Shown here piece by piece: positions 8,969-17,522 of a stretch of DNA of 63,275 nt. The stretch covers positions 608,796-672,070 of the forward strand of contig NZ_QXHD01000003.1 of NCBI RefSeq assembly GCF_011009555.1. The letters run 5' to 3'. Below the pieces are notes generated by a model, which had not been told where the DNA came from, searched no databases, and saw nothing but the letters and a program-made list of their open reading frames with translations. This stretch comes from Adonisia turfae CCMR0081. GTDB taxonomy: Bacteria; Cyanobacteriota; Cyanobacteriia; Phormidesmidales; Phormidesmidaceae. Numbering within the stretch: position 1 is the stretch's first letter; every line of letters begins with the position of its first letter. The translations under genes and the position numbers were made by a program.

Positions 8969-9718
8969 ATGCCTCGTCGTATTTTTATTGGTGATATTCA
9001 TGGCCACTATGACGGTCTAATGCGACTGCTGGAAGCCGTGGATCTAAATCTCCAAGATGAGGTTTACTTTGTCGGAGACCTAATTGATCGGGGGCCTCAG
9101 AGCCGTCAAGTCGTTAATTACGTGCGTGACAATGGTTATCGGTGTGTGATGGGTAACCATGAGCAATTACTGCTAGAAGCCTTTCCCAACGGAGAAGCCC
9201 ATATGCCCGCATTCCAGGGATGGCTTTACAGCGGCGGACAATCTACGCTTTCTAGCTACACCAGCGTTGACGACTTATTTGACCACGTCCACTGGATTCA
9301 AGACCTACCGCTCTATATGGACCTGGGAGATATCTGGCTTGTACATGCAGGATTAAATCCCCAACGCACCCTAGAAGAACAAACAAGCCATGAATATTGC
9401 TGGATTCGCGATGGTTTCCATAGCCATAAACAACCTTATTTCCCAGATAAGCTAATTATTACGGGCCACACGATCACCTTTACTTTACCGGGTGTCGAAC
9501 CGGGAGAAATTGCTAGAGGTCCTGGTTGGTTGGACATTGACACAGGGGCTTATCATCCTAAAAGTGGCTGGCTCACAGCACTAGATATGGATGGCTCGAT
9601 GGTTTACCAGTTCAATGTATTCAATAACATGCTGCGCATACGCCCGATTCACGACGCTGCAGCAACGGTAGAACAACATAAAATTAAACAGCGTTCTAGT
9701 CAGTTGGTAAATTCCTAG
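8969..9718 (+). CDS. PPP-type serine/threonine protein phosphatase (metallophosphoesterase)
   Basis: The 249-residue protein has the three metal-binding motifs of the calcineurin-like PPP family: GDIHGHYDG (residue 8 on), GDLIDRGPQSR (about 36) and GNHEQLL (about 62), then later His residues in VHAGLNP and ITGHTITF. It is probably a cytoplasmic Mn/Fe-dependent phosphoprotein phosphatase; a diadenosine tetraphosphatase-like activity is an alternative for this fold. Its 3' end overlaps the convergent hybrid kinase gene by 23 bp, so antisense interference between the two transcripts is possible. Confidence 0.9.
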   Translation: MPRRIFIGDIHGHYDGLMRLLEAVDLNLQDEVYFVGDLIDRGPQSRQVVNYVRDNGYRCVMGNHEQLLLEAFPNGEAHMPAFQGWLYSGGQSTLSSYTSVDDLFDHVHWIQDLPLYMDLGDIWLVHAGLNPQRTLEEQTSHEYCWIRDGFHSHKQPYFPDKLIITGHTITFTLPGVEPGEIARGPGWLDIDTGAYHPKSGWLTALDMDGSMVYQFNVFNNMLRIRPIHDAAATVEQHKIKQRSSQLVNS

Positions 9719-12371
9719 AATTAATATTCATAAACGTACGAGCAAGGCTGTCACGACGAATTGGCTTACTTAAATAGTCATTCATACCTACCTTGAGACA
9801 GTAATCACGGTCTTCAGAACTGGCATTAGCCGTCATTGCAATAATCCAAGGCTGAAGAATTTTCTGGCCCAGCTGGCGAATGCGACGAGTGGCTTCTACA
9901 CCACTCATTTGTGGCATGCGCATATCCATCAGGATGACATCATAGTCTCCTTGTTCCACCGCTTCAATGGCTGCTCCACCAGTGGCGACAGTATCAGCCT
10001 GGTGTCCTAATAATTGCAACATGTGTTGAGCAACACGCTGGTTTACTGGATTATCGTCTGCAATCAGAACCTTCAGTCTCATTAACGATTGATCACCATC
10101 CTCAATACACTCTGAGGCAGAATTAATCACAGGTGCAGGAACCGATTTAGGATGAATGTGCATCAGTGCACGATATAAGGCTGCCTGTTTGATAGGTTTC
10201 CAAACAATTGCTATGTCAGGTTGTTCTTCTTGACTGAGATTCTCCTTGAGATCTGCCAGCAAAATCAGAGGCATGTTAGGTTTATCCATGGCCTGCCGCA
10301 ACGATTCGATGGCACTAAACCTATCAATTTTAGTAATTGCAGCATCTAAAATCAGGCTGTCAAATTGTTGTCCTTGCTGAACTAGTAGTAAGGCTTCAGC
10401 AACGCTGCGGCAAAAGACAACTTCCATATCTAAAACCTCTAATTGCCACCTCAAACTGGTACGGCGAGTGATGTTTTTGTCAATCACTAAAATACGTTGA
10501 TCAGCCCAATTAGCTAGGGCTTCAGGTCGCTCTGATTGAACCGTAACAGGATCAACATGGGCTCGAATCGTGAAGAAAAACGAACTCCCTTTGTTAATCT
10601 CACTCTCAACCCACAGACGACCACCCATGGTTTCCGCCAGACGCTGGCTAATGGTCAACCCTAGACCAGTACCGCCATATTTACGGGTAGTCGATGTGCT
10701 TGCCTGACGAAATGGCTCAAAAATCTGGGCCAGTCGATCCGCCGGAATACCAATACCAGTATCTCGCACAGTAAATAGCAACAGTACGGATTGAGTAGCA
10801 GGATGGGCACGACGGATAACCGGGACACCCAGATCATCGCTAGGGGCTAACTGCACCATCACAGCCACCTCACCCTTGTCGGTAAATTTAACTGCGTTAC
10901 TTAGTAAATTAAGTAAAATTTGTCGGAGTCGAATGGGGTCGCTAATAATCACAGGTGGTGTTTCAGGATCCACCATATAGACAAGATCTAAGGGTTTGTT
11001 AGCAGCACGGGTAGCTACTATGTCCAAACTCTCTTCCACGGAATTGCGAAGATTGACTGGATGTTCTTCAAGCACAAGTCGCCCAGCTTCAATTTTAGAA
11101 AAATCGAGCACATCGTTGATCAACGCCAACAGGGCTTGACTGCTATTCTGAATAGTCTCACTAAACTCTCGCTGTCTAGGATCCAGGTTAGTTTCTTGCA
11201 TCATTTCAGAGACACCGATAATGGCATTAAGTGGTGTACGCAACTCATGGCTCATGGTGCCGAGGAACTCATTACGAGCTTGCAAAATGGCACTACTACG
11301 CAAGCGATCGGTAAATACAATAAAACTTTCGGTTAAACCAAGCACCAGCATAGGCGCTACCACTGGCAGGGCATAGTTTTGGTATATGGCTAGCCAACAA
11401 ATAATAAACCAGCTACCTGTACCAATAATCCAGATACCTAACTGAGGCACAAAAGATCGTCCCTGCAATCGCCAACTGATGATGGGGCCGACCAGCAGCA
11501 GCATAGCGGCGACGAAATGTGGATTGATTGTTCTTAGCCAATTTTCCTGTAAGAGATTATGTAAAGCAGCGGCATAAACAAAGGCACCTTCGACAGGAGT
11601 ATCTTTATCAAACGGTGTGCGAATCCATCGGTCTCGACCAGTGGCCATATCACCGATGATGACAATCTTATTATTGAAGTCCTCTACAGGAATCTTTCTC
11701 TCTAAAACATCGATAAAACTTCTAAAGGGAAGATCTGCAACAGGGGCTGGCCAATTAAGCAGCATCACCCCATTGTCAAACGAGGGAATATCTAGAATAT
11801 CCGTTGTCAGGCTGTAGGCTTCAGCTGTTGCTTTTGCAAAGGAACGACTGTTATTAATGTGAATTTTGTGGCGTCGTGTTACACCATCAAAGTCATCACT
11901 GTAGTCATCAATATGGCCACTTGCGATCGCATTTTTATAAAGCAAATCATGCGCTTGTAGTATTTCCCCTTCCTCATCAACTGTCTCAGCCAAAACAACG
12001 CCCTGATGCGCTGCCATTACCTCAGCCAAGGCAGCATCATCCTTAGTCTTGTCTGGCATCAACACATCAAAAGCAGCCACCCGATTATTACTTTCCAACA
12101 AAAATTCTAACAGTTCAACATAGTTAGAGCGTGGTAGTGGGTGGCTTCCTAGTTTCTTTAACGTTCGATCGTCAATGCCAATGACGATGAGTTCATCACT
12201 CCACGCCCTTGATCCACGTAATCGAATTAGCACATCACTTGAAATATTATCAAGCGGCTTGATCAGCCCTAGGTAGGACAATGAGACAACAAAACTACTG
12301 ACAAATAACCCTGGCAACAATGGCTCACATCGCCGCAAGAGTCTCAGCCAGTTAGGGGACCACCAACTCAT
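9696..12371 (-). CDS. CHASE2-domain hybrid histidine kinase with two receiver domains
   Basis: This is an 891-residue membrane sensor. After an N-terminal hydrophobic stretch comes an extracytoplasmic CHASE2 domain (about residues 40-270, with IVIGIDDRTLKKLG). Three close hydrophobic segments follow (about 280-355), then HisKA with SHELRTPLNAIIG (about 372), a HATPase domain (ending GGTGLGLTISQRLAETMGG) and two receivers. The first receiver (about 650-755) has only one acidic residue in the N-terminal pair (VIDKN); the second (about 765-885) is complete (IADDN, LMDMRMP, SKPI). The ATG at 12371 replaces an upstream TTG and overlaps the end of the FecR gene by 20 bp, indicating translational coupling. 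The signal may come through that exported partner. Confidence 0.88.
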   Translation of the reverse strand: MSWWSPNWLRLLRRCEPLLPGLFVSSFVVSLSYLGLIKPLDNISSDVLIRLRGSRAWSDELIVIGIDDRTLKKLGSHPLPRSNYVELLEFLLESNNRVAAFDVLMPDKTKDDAALAEVMAAHQGVVLAETVDEEGEILQAHDLLYKNAIASGHIDDYSDDFDGVTRRHKIHINNSRSFAKATAEAYSLTTDILDIPSFDNGVMLLNWPAPVADLPFRSFIDVLERKIPVEDFNNKIVIIGDMATGRDRWIRTPFDKDTPVEGAFVYAAALHNLLQENWLRTINPHFVAAMLLLVGPIISWRLQGRSFVPQLGIWIIGTGSWFIICWLAIYQNYALPVVAPMLVLGLTESFIVFTDRLRSSAILQARNEFLGTMSHELRTPLNAIIGVSEMMQETNLDPRQREFSETIQNSSQALLALINDVLDFSKIEAGRLVLEEHPVNLRNSVEESLDIVATRAANKPLDLVYMVDPETPPVIISDPIRLRQILLNLLSNAVKFTDKGEVAVMVQLAPSDDLGVPVIRRAHPATQSVLLLFTVRDTGIGIPADRLAQIFEPFRQASTSTTRKYGGTGLGLTISQRLAETMGGRLWVESEINKGSSFFFTIRAHVDPVTVQSERPEALANWADQRILVIDKNITRRTSLRWQLEVLDMEVVFCRSVAEALLLVQQGQQFDSLILDAAITKIDRFSAIESLRQAMDKPNMPLILLADLKENLSQEEQPDIAIVWKPIKQAALYRALMHIHPKSVPAPVINSASECIEDGDQSLMRLKVLIADDNPVNQRVAQHMLQLLGHQADTVATGGAAIEAVEQGDYDVILMDMRMPQMSGVEATRRIRQLGQKILQPWIIAMTANASSEDRDYCLKVGMNDYLSKPIRRDSLARTFMNINSRNLPTD

Positions 12372-13230
12372 AGATTTGCGTTTTGCCAAGGGGAGTAACA
12401 ACAGTCGCCTCAATACGTCGATTAGCAGACAGAGGCAATTCTAATGCGAAGTTCCCCTCAGTATCGATCTCTTGAGTTTCTTCCTCAATCACCAATAAAT
12501 TGACAGGAAAGGTATTTCCTTCTACGACAACAATTGATTCATCCTCACGCCGCTGACGTTCTAACCTTAAAAGGTTAAAATTAGGCTCCTCAGTAATAGG
12601 TACTGGTTCAGAAGGGGGTTCTCCCGGAATCGTAAAATTTTGAAATCCAGCATTTACGGGTACCGATACCCCTTGAGCTTCAGAAGCCACACTACCCTCT
12701 TCAACAACAAGTGACGACCGGCCACTGGGTTGAATTGCAATACCAAAATTTGTACCCCGCACTCCATTGATACCGGCTGGGGTGCGAATCTCTAAACGAG
12801 AATCAGGATTAGTAAACGGTCTGACAAAGACTCTGGCTTGGCCGCGACTGACATCCAGTTCTGTAACTTTACCGCCCCGTGGAGTAGTGTAGAACTCTAT
12901 AATACTCAGCAATGTATTTTCAGAGACACTAACAAAACCCACTTGAGTATCGACGGCGAGTCGGGCGAGGGAACCGGCTCCTGTACGTATACCATCACCC
13001 ACTGCCCCCAAACGCTGACCGGATTGAGCACGTCCCCATTGACTACTCTGTCGAACATCGACGGTACCGCTAAAGCTACGTAATTCTAGCCAGCGGTTTA
13101 CGCGCACCGAGAGAGGGCGAGCATCTGTTTTTAGGGAAATACTCGCGGCGACCACGGCGAGACCGGTAAGTATTACCAGGCGACGTGGGCGTAAATAACG
13201 AGATAACATGTTGCGATTGAGCCCCTTCAT
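12352..13230 (-). CDS. exported FecR-domain protein
   Basis: This 292-residue protein begins with basic residues and a hydrophobic segment (LVILTGLAVVAASISL) that acts as a signal peptide or anchor. A FecR-like beta domain follows (about residues 40-190): GTVDVRQSSQWGRAQSGQRL, GDGIRTGAGSLARLAV, then TPAGINGVRGTNFGIAI and VVEEGSV. A Pro/Glu-rich linker and a short beta domain end the protein. FecR proteins are periplasmic signalling modules. In cyanobacteria they commonly pair with CHASE2 sensors, as here, where the 3' end overlaps the hybrid kinase gene. The ATG at 13230 follows an AAGGACC sequence and is preferred to the longer reading from 13263. Confidence 0.85.
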   Translation of the reverse strand: MKGLNRNMLSRYLRPRRLVILTGLAVVAASISLKTDARPLSVRVNRWLELRSFSGTVDVRQSSQWGRAQSGQRLGAVGDGIRTGAGSLARLAVDTQVGFVSVSENTLLSIIEFYTTPRGGKVTELDVSRGQARVFVRPFTNPDSRLEIRTPAGINGVRGTNFGIAIQPSGRSSLVVEEGSVASEAQGVSVPVNAGFQNFTIPGEPPSEPVPITEEPNFNLLRLERQRREDESIVVVEGNTFPVNLLVIEEETQEIDTEGNFALELPLSANRRIEATVVTPLGKTQIYELVVP

Positions 13231-13291
13231 CCTGTTAGGTCCTTCTATACATGATGTGTGCACAGATTACCAACAAACAAATCATGGCACG

Positions 13292-13359
13292 ACTGTTTCG
13301 CCGTAATCTTAAAGGTCATGCCAATGGCCTGTGGATTCAGGCCATTTGGCCGAAACAGT
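13292..13359. repeat. nested inverted repeat (possible cruciform)
   Basis: An inner perfect repeat AATGGCCTG/CAGGCCATT (13323-13331 and 13338-13346, 6-nt loop) lies within an outer perfect repeat ACTGTTTCG/CGAAACAGT (13292-13300 and 13351-13359). It sits between the FecR gene and the upstream SPOR-like gene on the minus strand. No T tract follows on either strand. Confidence 0.5.
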
Positions 13360-13413
13360 TGCTATTAAAAGGCATAAGCCGCCTGCCACTAGAAACACCA
13401 CCAGGAATAACGT

Positions 13414-13830
13414 TTATCGACCTAATCGGGCACGATGAATGACGCGTACATCGAGCGATAAAGACTCATCAATGGAGTCAACCAGTTCTTTTGCATCTCT
13501 GTAGTTGTCAAAAGATGCAACATGAACATAGCTACCTAACCTTGAGGATGTCAAAAACGCGTCAGGAATACAGGCACGAATCGTAGGCAAGCTTTCTTCA
13601 AGATCATGGGTTAGCAGCACAATATAGGGCCGACTTGTAACATGGCCAATCACAATTCTGTCGTCATTCTCAAAGGTATTGAACTCTTGGGGAGAGACTA
13701 AAAAGTCACAATCCTCAGATTGAGCCGATACACCACCAACCGACAGCATCATAAATGTGCTTGCTGTCGCCAAACAACACATGAACTTTTGAAAACTGTT
13801 CAAGCCTATATCACCAAAGCTAAGAAACAC
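13414..13830 (-). CDS. small exported SPOR-like protein
   Basis: The 138-residue product has a signal-peptide-like start (hydrophobic core about residues 16-33, then SVGGVSAQSEDCDF with a likely AQ cleavage region). The mature part ends with GSYVHVASFDNYRDAKELV and a beta strand LDVRVIHRA. That is the beta-alpha-beta pattern of SPOR repeats, which bind denuded peptidoglycan. Two Cys (CDF and RACIPD) could form a disulfide in the periplasm. It lies upstream of the FecR/CHASE2 genes on the same strand, separated by about 180 bp that include an inverted repeat, so co-transcription is uncertain. Confidence 0.65.
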   Translation of the reverse strand: MFLSFGDIGLNSFQKFMCCLATASTFMMLSVGGVSAQSEDCDFLVSPQEFNTFENDDRIVIGHVTSRPYIVLLTHDLEESLPTIRACIPDAFLTSSRLGSYVHVASFDNYRDAKELVDSIDESLSLDVRVIHRARLGR

Positions 13831-13912
13831 CTAAATAATAACCACATCAGGTGTCCTCACTTCTATAAAAATCCTGCAGAAGCAACCATGCTTCATATTC
13901 GGAGGGGGCAAA

Positions 13913-14260
13913 CTATCCCTGTTTAGACATTTCACGGGTTTCTGCCGATAATTTGCCGGATGGTTTGGGGCTAAAGACATGGGCTGCGGTCAGGTGATGA
14001 CTTGTCATCAATGCTGCGGTCAGCCGCCGATGCCGCAAACGAGTTCTCGCTTGTGTAGGGAGCAGTAGGGAGGATATCACTGCTTGAGGTTCCGAGGGTT
14101 GGGGTTTGACCGTTGGTGGTACCTTAGCCATTCCGTTACTCACCCCTGCGGCAAATACCAAAACCACTATCCCCATAGTGAAGGACTGGAGTACTTTGTC
14201 CAGCCACGAATGTCGAAAAAAGGCCAGCCACGACGCCTTCTGGTCTATTAATGGGGACAT
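13913..14260 (-). CDS. hypothetical small protein with one hydrophobic segment
   Basis: This 115-residue ORF has one membrane-like segment (about residues 28-45, FTMGIVVLVFAAGVSNGMA) followed by a Pro-rich stretch and an Arg/His-rich tail. I do not recognise a family and the ribosome-binding site is weak. It is kept because the hydrophobic segment is coherent and nothing overlaps it, but it may be spurious. Confidence 0.35.
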   Translation of the reverse strand: MSPLIDQKASWLAFFRHSWLDKVLQSFTMGIVVLVFAAGVSNGMAKVPPTVKPQPSEPQAVISSLLLPTQARTRLRHRRLTAALMTSHHLTAAHVFSPKPSGKLSAETREMSKQG

Positions 14261-14393
14261 GACTTTATCAAGCTATTCAAAACAAAGATGCTGATGAGCG
14301 AGCAAATAGTGACTGGAACTGTAGGGCTCTATCAAGACTATTACAAAAATCAATGTTTTGAATTATAAACTTGTATAAAGTTATGGAACTGCG

Positions 14394-15422
14394 TCAATAT
14401 CGAATCCTGGGATCGACATAGGCATTGAGGATGTCAATGGCAATACTGACGAGGGCTACGATGGTGCCAAAGAATGTCATCAACCCTTGCACGACTTCAT
14501 AATCTCGTTGAGAAATAGCTTCAAAAAATCGATTGGCCAGGCCAGGCCAGGAGAAGGTGACTTCGGTCAGGACGGTACCCCCCAATAGGGACGCAAAGGT
14601 CAGCCCCAGAATGGTAATCACAGGAATCAAGGCATTCCTGAGGGCATGGACAGTGATAATGCGAAATTCGGGAATGCCACGGGCACGAGCCGCTTCCACA
14701 TAATCGGCCCGTAGAGTCTGCTTGAGGTTGACTCGCACCATGCGCTCAAAAACACCGCTAATCAAAATACCGAGGGTCAGGCTGGGTAAGGCTAAGTGAT
14801 ATAGAGCTGTCCCAAACTGAGACAGATTGCCATGGAGTAAGCTATCCAACAGATAGAGGCCCGTAGGCCCATCGGGAGGGGTTTGTAGAAGGGGAAACCG
14901 AGTGCCAATGGGAAACCAGCGCAACTGCACGGCAAATACCAGCTGTAGAATCATGCCGAACCAATACATGGGTGTGGCATAGGTGAGAATGCCAAATAGC
15001 CTGCCACCTGCATCAATGGGCGTATTAGGACGTGATGCCGCGATCGAACCTACGGTGATCCCCACGATGACGGCTATGGTCAAGCCACAAAATGTGAGTT
15101 CCACGGTGGCAGGGAAATGATCGCCGATGATTTGCCAAACGGTTTGGCCCTGGCTTGCAATAGAGCTACCTAAGTCAAAGCGCAGCAGGTGACCCAGGTA
15201 ATCTAGGTATTGAAAGAATAGGGGCTTGTCGAGGCCAAGTTGCGATCGCAATGCCTCTTTCGCCTCAATCGGTGCCCTGGGTCCCAACAGCGCGTCCACC
15301 GGATCGCCCGGCGTTGCCCGCATCAGCAAAAACACCACCGTTGTGATCGTCCAGATCATCAACGGTGCCAGCATCAACCGCGACAGCACATAATAACGCA
15401 GCGCATTAGCCCGAGATGCCAT
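14394..15422 (-). CDS. peptide/nickel-type ABC transporter permease (DppB-like)
   Basis: The 342-residue product is an inner-membrane permease of the oligopeptide family. It has an N-terminal helix, MRATPGDPVDALLGPRAP, and the cytoplasmic EAA loop EAARARGIPEFRIITVHALRNALIPV (about residues 244-270) that contacts the ATPase. About six transmembrane helices are visible. It follows the substrate-binding lipoprotein gene at 15506-17155 on the same strand, with an 83-bp gap that holds a 38-bp palindrome. The second permease (DppC) and the ATPases are not in the window, so partners must be encoded elsewhere. Confidence 0.92.
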   Translation of the reverse strand: MASRANALRYYVLSRLMLAPLMIWTITTVVFLLMRATPGDPVDALLGPRAPIEAKEALRSQLGLDKPLFFQYLDYLGHLLRFDLGSSIASQGQTVWQIIGDHFPATVELTFCGLTIAVIVGITVGSIAASRPNTPIDAGGRLFGILTYATPMYWFGMILQLVFAVQLRWFPIGTRFPLLQTPPDGPTGLYLLDSLLHGNLSQFGTALYHLALPSLTLGILISGVFERMVRVNLKQTLRADYVEAARARGIPEFRIITVHALRNALIPVITILGLTFASLLGGTVLTEVTFSWPGLANRFFEAISQRDYEVVQGLMTFFGTIVALVSIAIDILNAYVDPRIRY

Positions 15423-15451
15423 GTATTTCCCCCCTATCTAACCAAACCAAG

Positions 15452-15489
15452 CTTGTGTAGGGGCGTTCCATGGAACGCCCCTACACAAG
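15452..15489. repeat. 38-bp perfect palindrome, copy 1
   Basis: A perfect 19+19-bp palindrome whose centre reads GTTCCA-TGGAAC and whose arms carry GTGTAGGGGC. It lies in the gap between the binding-protein and permease genes. A diverged copy of the same length and centre lies at 55180-55217 in an equivalent position, so this is an interspersed intergenic repeat. Confidence 0.85.
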
Positions 15490-15505
15490 AATTCGCCAAA
15501 ACCAT

Positions 15506-17155
15506 TTATTTGTTGATTTGCCATAGCAAAAATTGCTGGTTTGGCTCAATGGCTACACCATCCACCCCTGAGGCTGCAAAGACATAGTCCTTGTTTTGCC
15601 AGAGTGGAATATAAGGCACATCCTCTACCATCACCTGCTGTAAGTCTTTAAATACGTCACTACGAACCGATTCATCCTGCTCTGCACGTTGCTTAGCCAG
15701 CAGATCGTTGGTCCTAGTACTGTAATAAAACGAGCCGTTCCCCTGGGTTGCACCTTTTTCACAGAGCGTTTCTTCAGACCCCTCATTACAGCTGAGAAAA
15801 GGCTGCACAAAATTATCCGGGTCAAAATAGTCTGGATACCAGTTAGATAAGACACTGGGATAAATCCCTTTCTCCACGTTTTCCCACAGCGTCGCTGACT
15901 CAGCCGTACTCACTTGCACAGTCACCAGCCCTGGCAAATTAGACTCAATCGCTTCTTTTAAGGTGTTAGCCACCACACTACGGGTGGTTGAAGCAGTTGG
16001 ATACCAAATCTCAAATTCAAGCGGATTCGCCGCCGTAATCCCCGCCTCTTCAAGAAATACCTTCGCCTGCTCATAGTTACCATCGCCATAGGCGGTTTCA
16101 AACACCGGCTCATGTACGTCAAAACTCTTGGGGATCAAGCTATAAAGAGGCTCTGCCTGGCCTTGAAAAGCGCGGTCGTTAATGAGATTACGGTCAATCA
16201 TGGCGGCCACCGCTTTGCGCACATTCAAATCATCAAAAGGCGCAATCTTTTGGTTCAGCGACATATAGTTAACGACGGTTGACCCCGCCTCAATCACATT
16301 CCAGCCACCCTGTCCTGCTTCTCGTTCTAAGGCTGCAATTTGGTCGGGATCCAGTGTTTGATAAGCCACATCCAAACCGCCGGAGCGAAAAGTATTGTAG
16401 AGATTAGCTGGGCTTGTGAAAATCTGAATATCAATGCCCTCGTTACCCGGTGCTGTTCCCCAATAATCTGGATTGGCATCTAGCTTAATCACATCACTAC
16501 TAAAGGAAGCCAGCTTATAGGGACCAGAGCCAATAAATTCTTCCGGCTTAAACTGACCATCCCCAATGGTGTAGGTTTCTAGCGGTACAGGCGTCACCCC
16601 CCAAAATGTCAGCAACGATGTAAACGCCGCAAAAGGCTGCTTAAGGGTCATCGTCAGTTCGTATTCACCAGTCGCTTCGACCGTATCAATTTTTTCTGAC
16701 AGCAAGAACGCGGGACGGCCGCCATTATCCATAAAACGCTGAATGGAAAACGCCATCACTTCTGCATTAAAGGCAGAGCCATCGTGCAGCGTCACCCCTT
16801 CTCGCAGAGGAATCGTATAGGTCAGGGCATCGTCGCTGACGGTGGGCATATCTGTCGCCAGCTGAGGTTCTAGGGTGGTGGTGCCTGGGGCATAGGTGTA
16901 GAGACGATCCCCCAGGTTATAAAGCAGAATGCCAGGGAAAATTTCATAGGCATCGGCAGGATCCAGGGTACGGGCCTTCAGGGTAGTCCCCATGGCAACA
17001 CGGCCATTTGAAGTGGTGGGACCAGTTGCTTGCTCACCACCATTACCCCCACAGGCAACGGCCATAATCAGACATAGGCTAAAAAGGCCAATGTAGTAAC
17101 CCAGTGAGCGCAGTGGTCTTGGCCAACCACGCTCACTCAAAAACTGAACCGACAT
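15506..17155 (-). CDS. peptide ABC transporter substrate-binding lipoprotein (family 5)
   Basis: This 549-residue protein matches extracytoplasmic solute-binding family 5 (oligopeptide/dipeptide/nickel type). A lipoprotein signal (SLCLIMAVACGGN, lipobox VAC) sits near residue 35. Typical blocks follow: ARTLDPADAYE, VSDDALTYTIPLREGVTLHDGSAFNA, and FIGSGPYKLASF. It would capture peptides or similar solutes outside the inner membrane and pass them to the DppB-like permease encoded next. The ATG at 17155 with GGAG upstream is preferred to the longer reading from 17218, because it places the signal peptide correctly. Confidence 0.92.
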   Translation of the reverse strand: MSVQFLSERGWPRPLRSLGYYIGLFSLCLIMAVACGGNGGEQATGPTTSNGRVAMGTTLKARTLDPADAYEIFPGILLYNLGDRLYTYAPGTTTLEPQLATDMPTVSDDALTYTIPLREGVTLHDGSAFNAEVMAFSIQRFMDNGGRPAFLLSEKIDTVEATGEYELTMTLKQPFAAFTSLLTFWGVTPVPLETYTIGDGQFKPEEFIGSGPYKLASFSSDVIKLDANPDYWGTAPGNEGIDIQIFTSPANLYNTFRSGGLDVAYQTLDPDQIAALEREAGQGGWNVIEAGSTVVNYMSLNQKIAPFDDLNVRKAVAAMIDRNLINDRAFQGQAEPLYSLIPKSFDVHEPVFETAYGDGNYEQAKVFLEEAGITAANPLEFEIWYPTASTTRSVVANTLKEAIESNLPGLVTVQVSTAESATLWENVEKGIYPSVLSNWYPDYFDPDNFVQPFLSCNEGSEETLCEKGATQGNGSFYYSTRTNDLLAKQRAEQDESVRSDVFKDLQQVMVEDVPYIPLWQNKDYVFAASGVDGVAIEPNQQFLLWQINK

Positions 17156-17522
17156 AGAGGATCTCCGATACGCTAGCCGACCACAAATGTCTATCCCCGG
17201 CCTTAATAGCAGACACAAACACGTGGCCCATGGGTGCTAGTTGTACCATTCTCAGAGGTCGCAAGCAATTAAGTAGGTGACTAAAGACGCGATTATTACT
17301 GATATTGCAGGGATTAGACGCTTGCGAAATAACGCTGGTCTTATAAAATGAACATCAAGCTAGACCGCTCGCAGCTTCAACCTGAACGTCTTACTTACTC
17401 AACCTTTAATAAGCGCTGATAATTCCTTTTCAAGGGAACTGCTTTGATTTGAGCCTATCGGCCAACTAGGCAAGATTCGACCTAGCGGCATTACTGACCC
17501 ACTATGGCTAGGAGCCTCTTCC
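17156..17522. other. divergent promoter region between binding protein and EamA genes
   Basis: About 370 bp separate the two divergent genes. A TATAAAAT-like sequence occurs near 17341-17348, but no convincing -35 partner or operator palindrome was identified. No ORF or RNA gene was seen. Confidence 0.35.
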
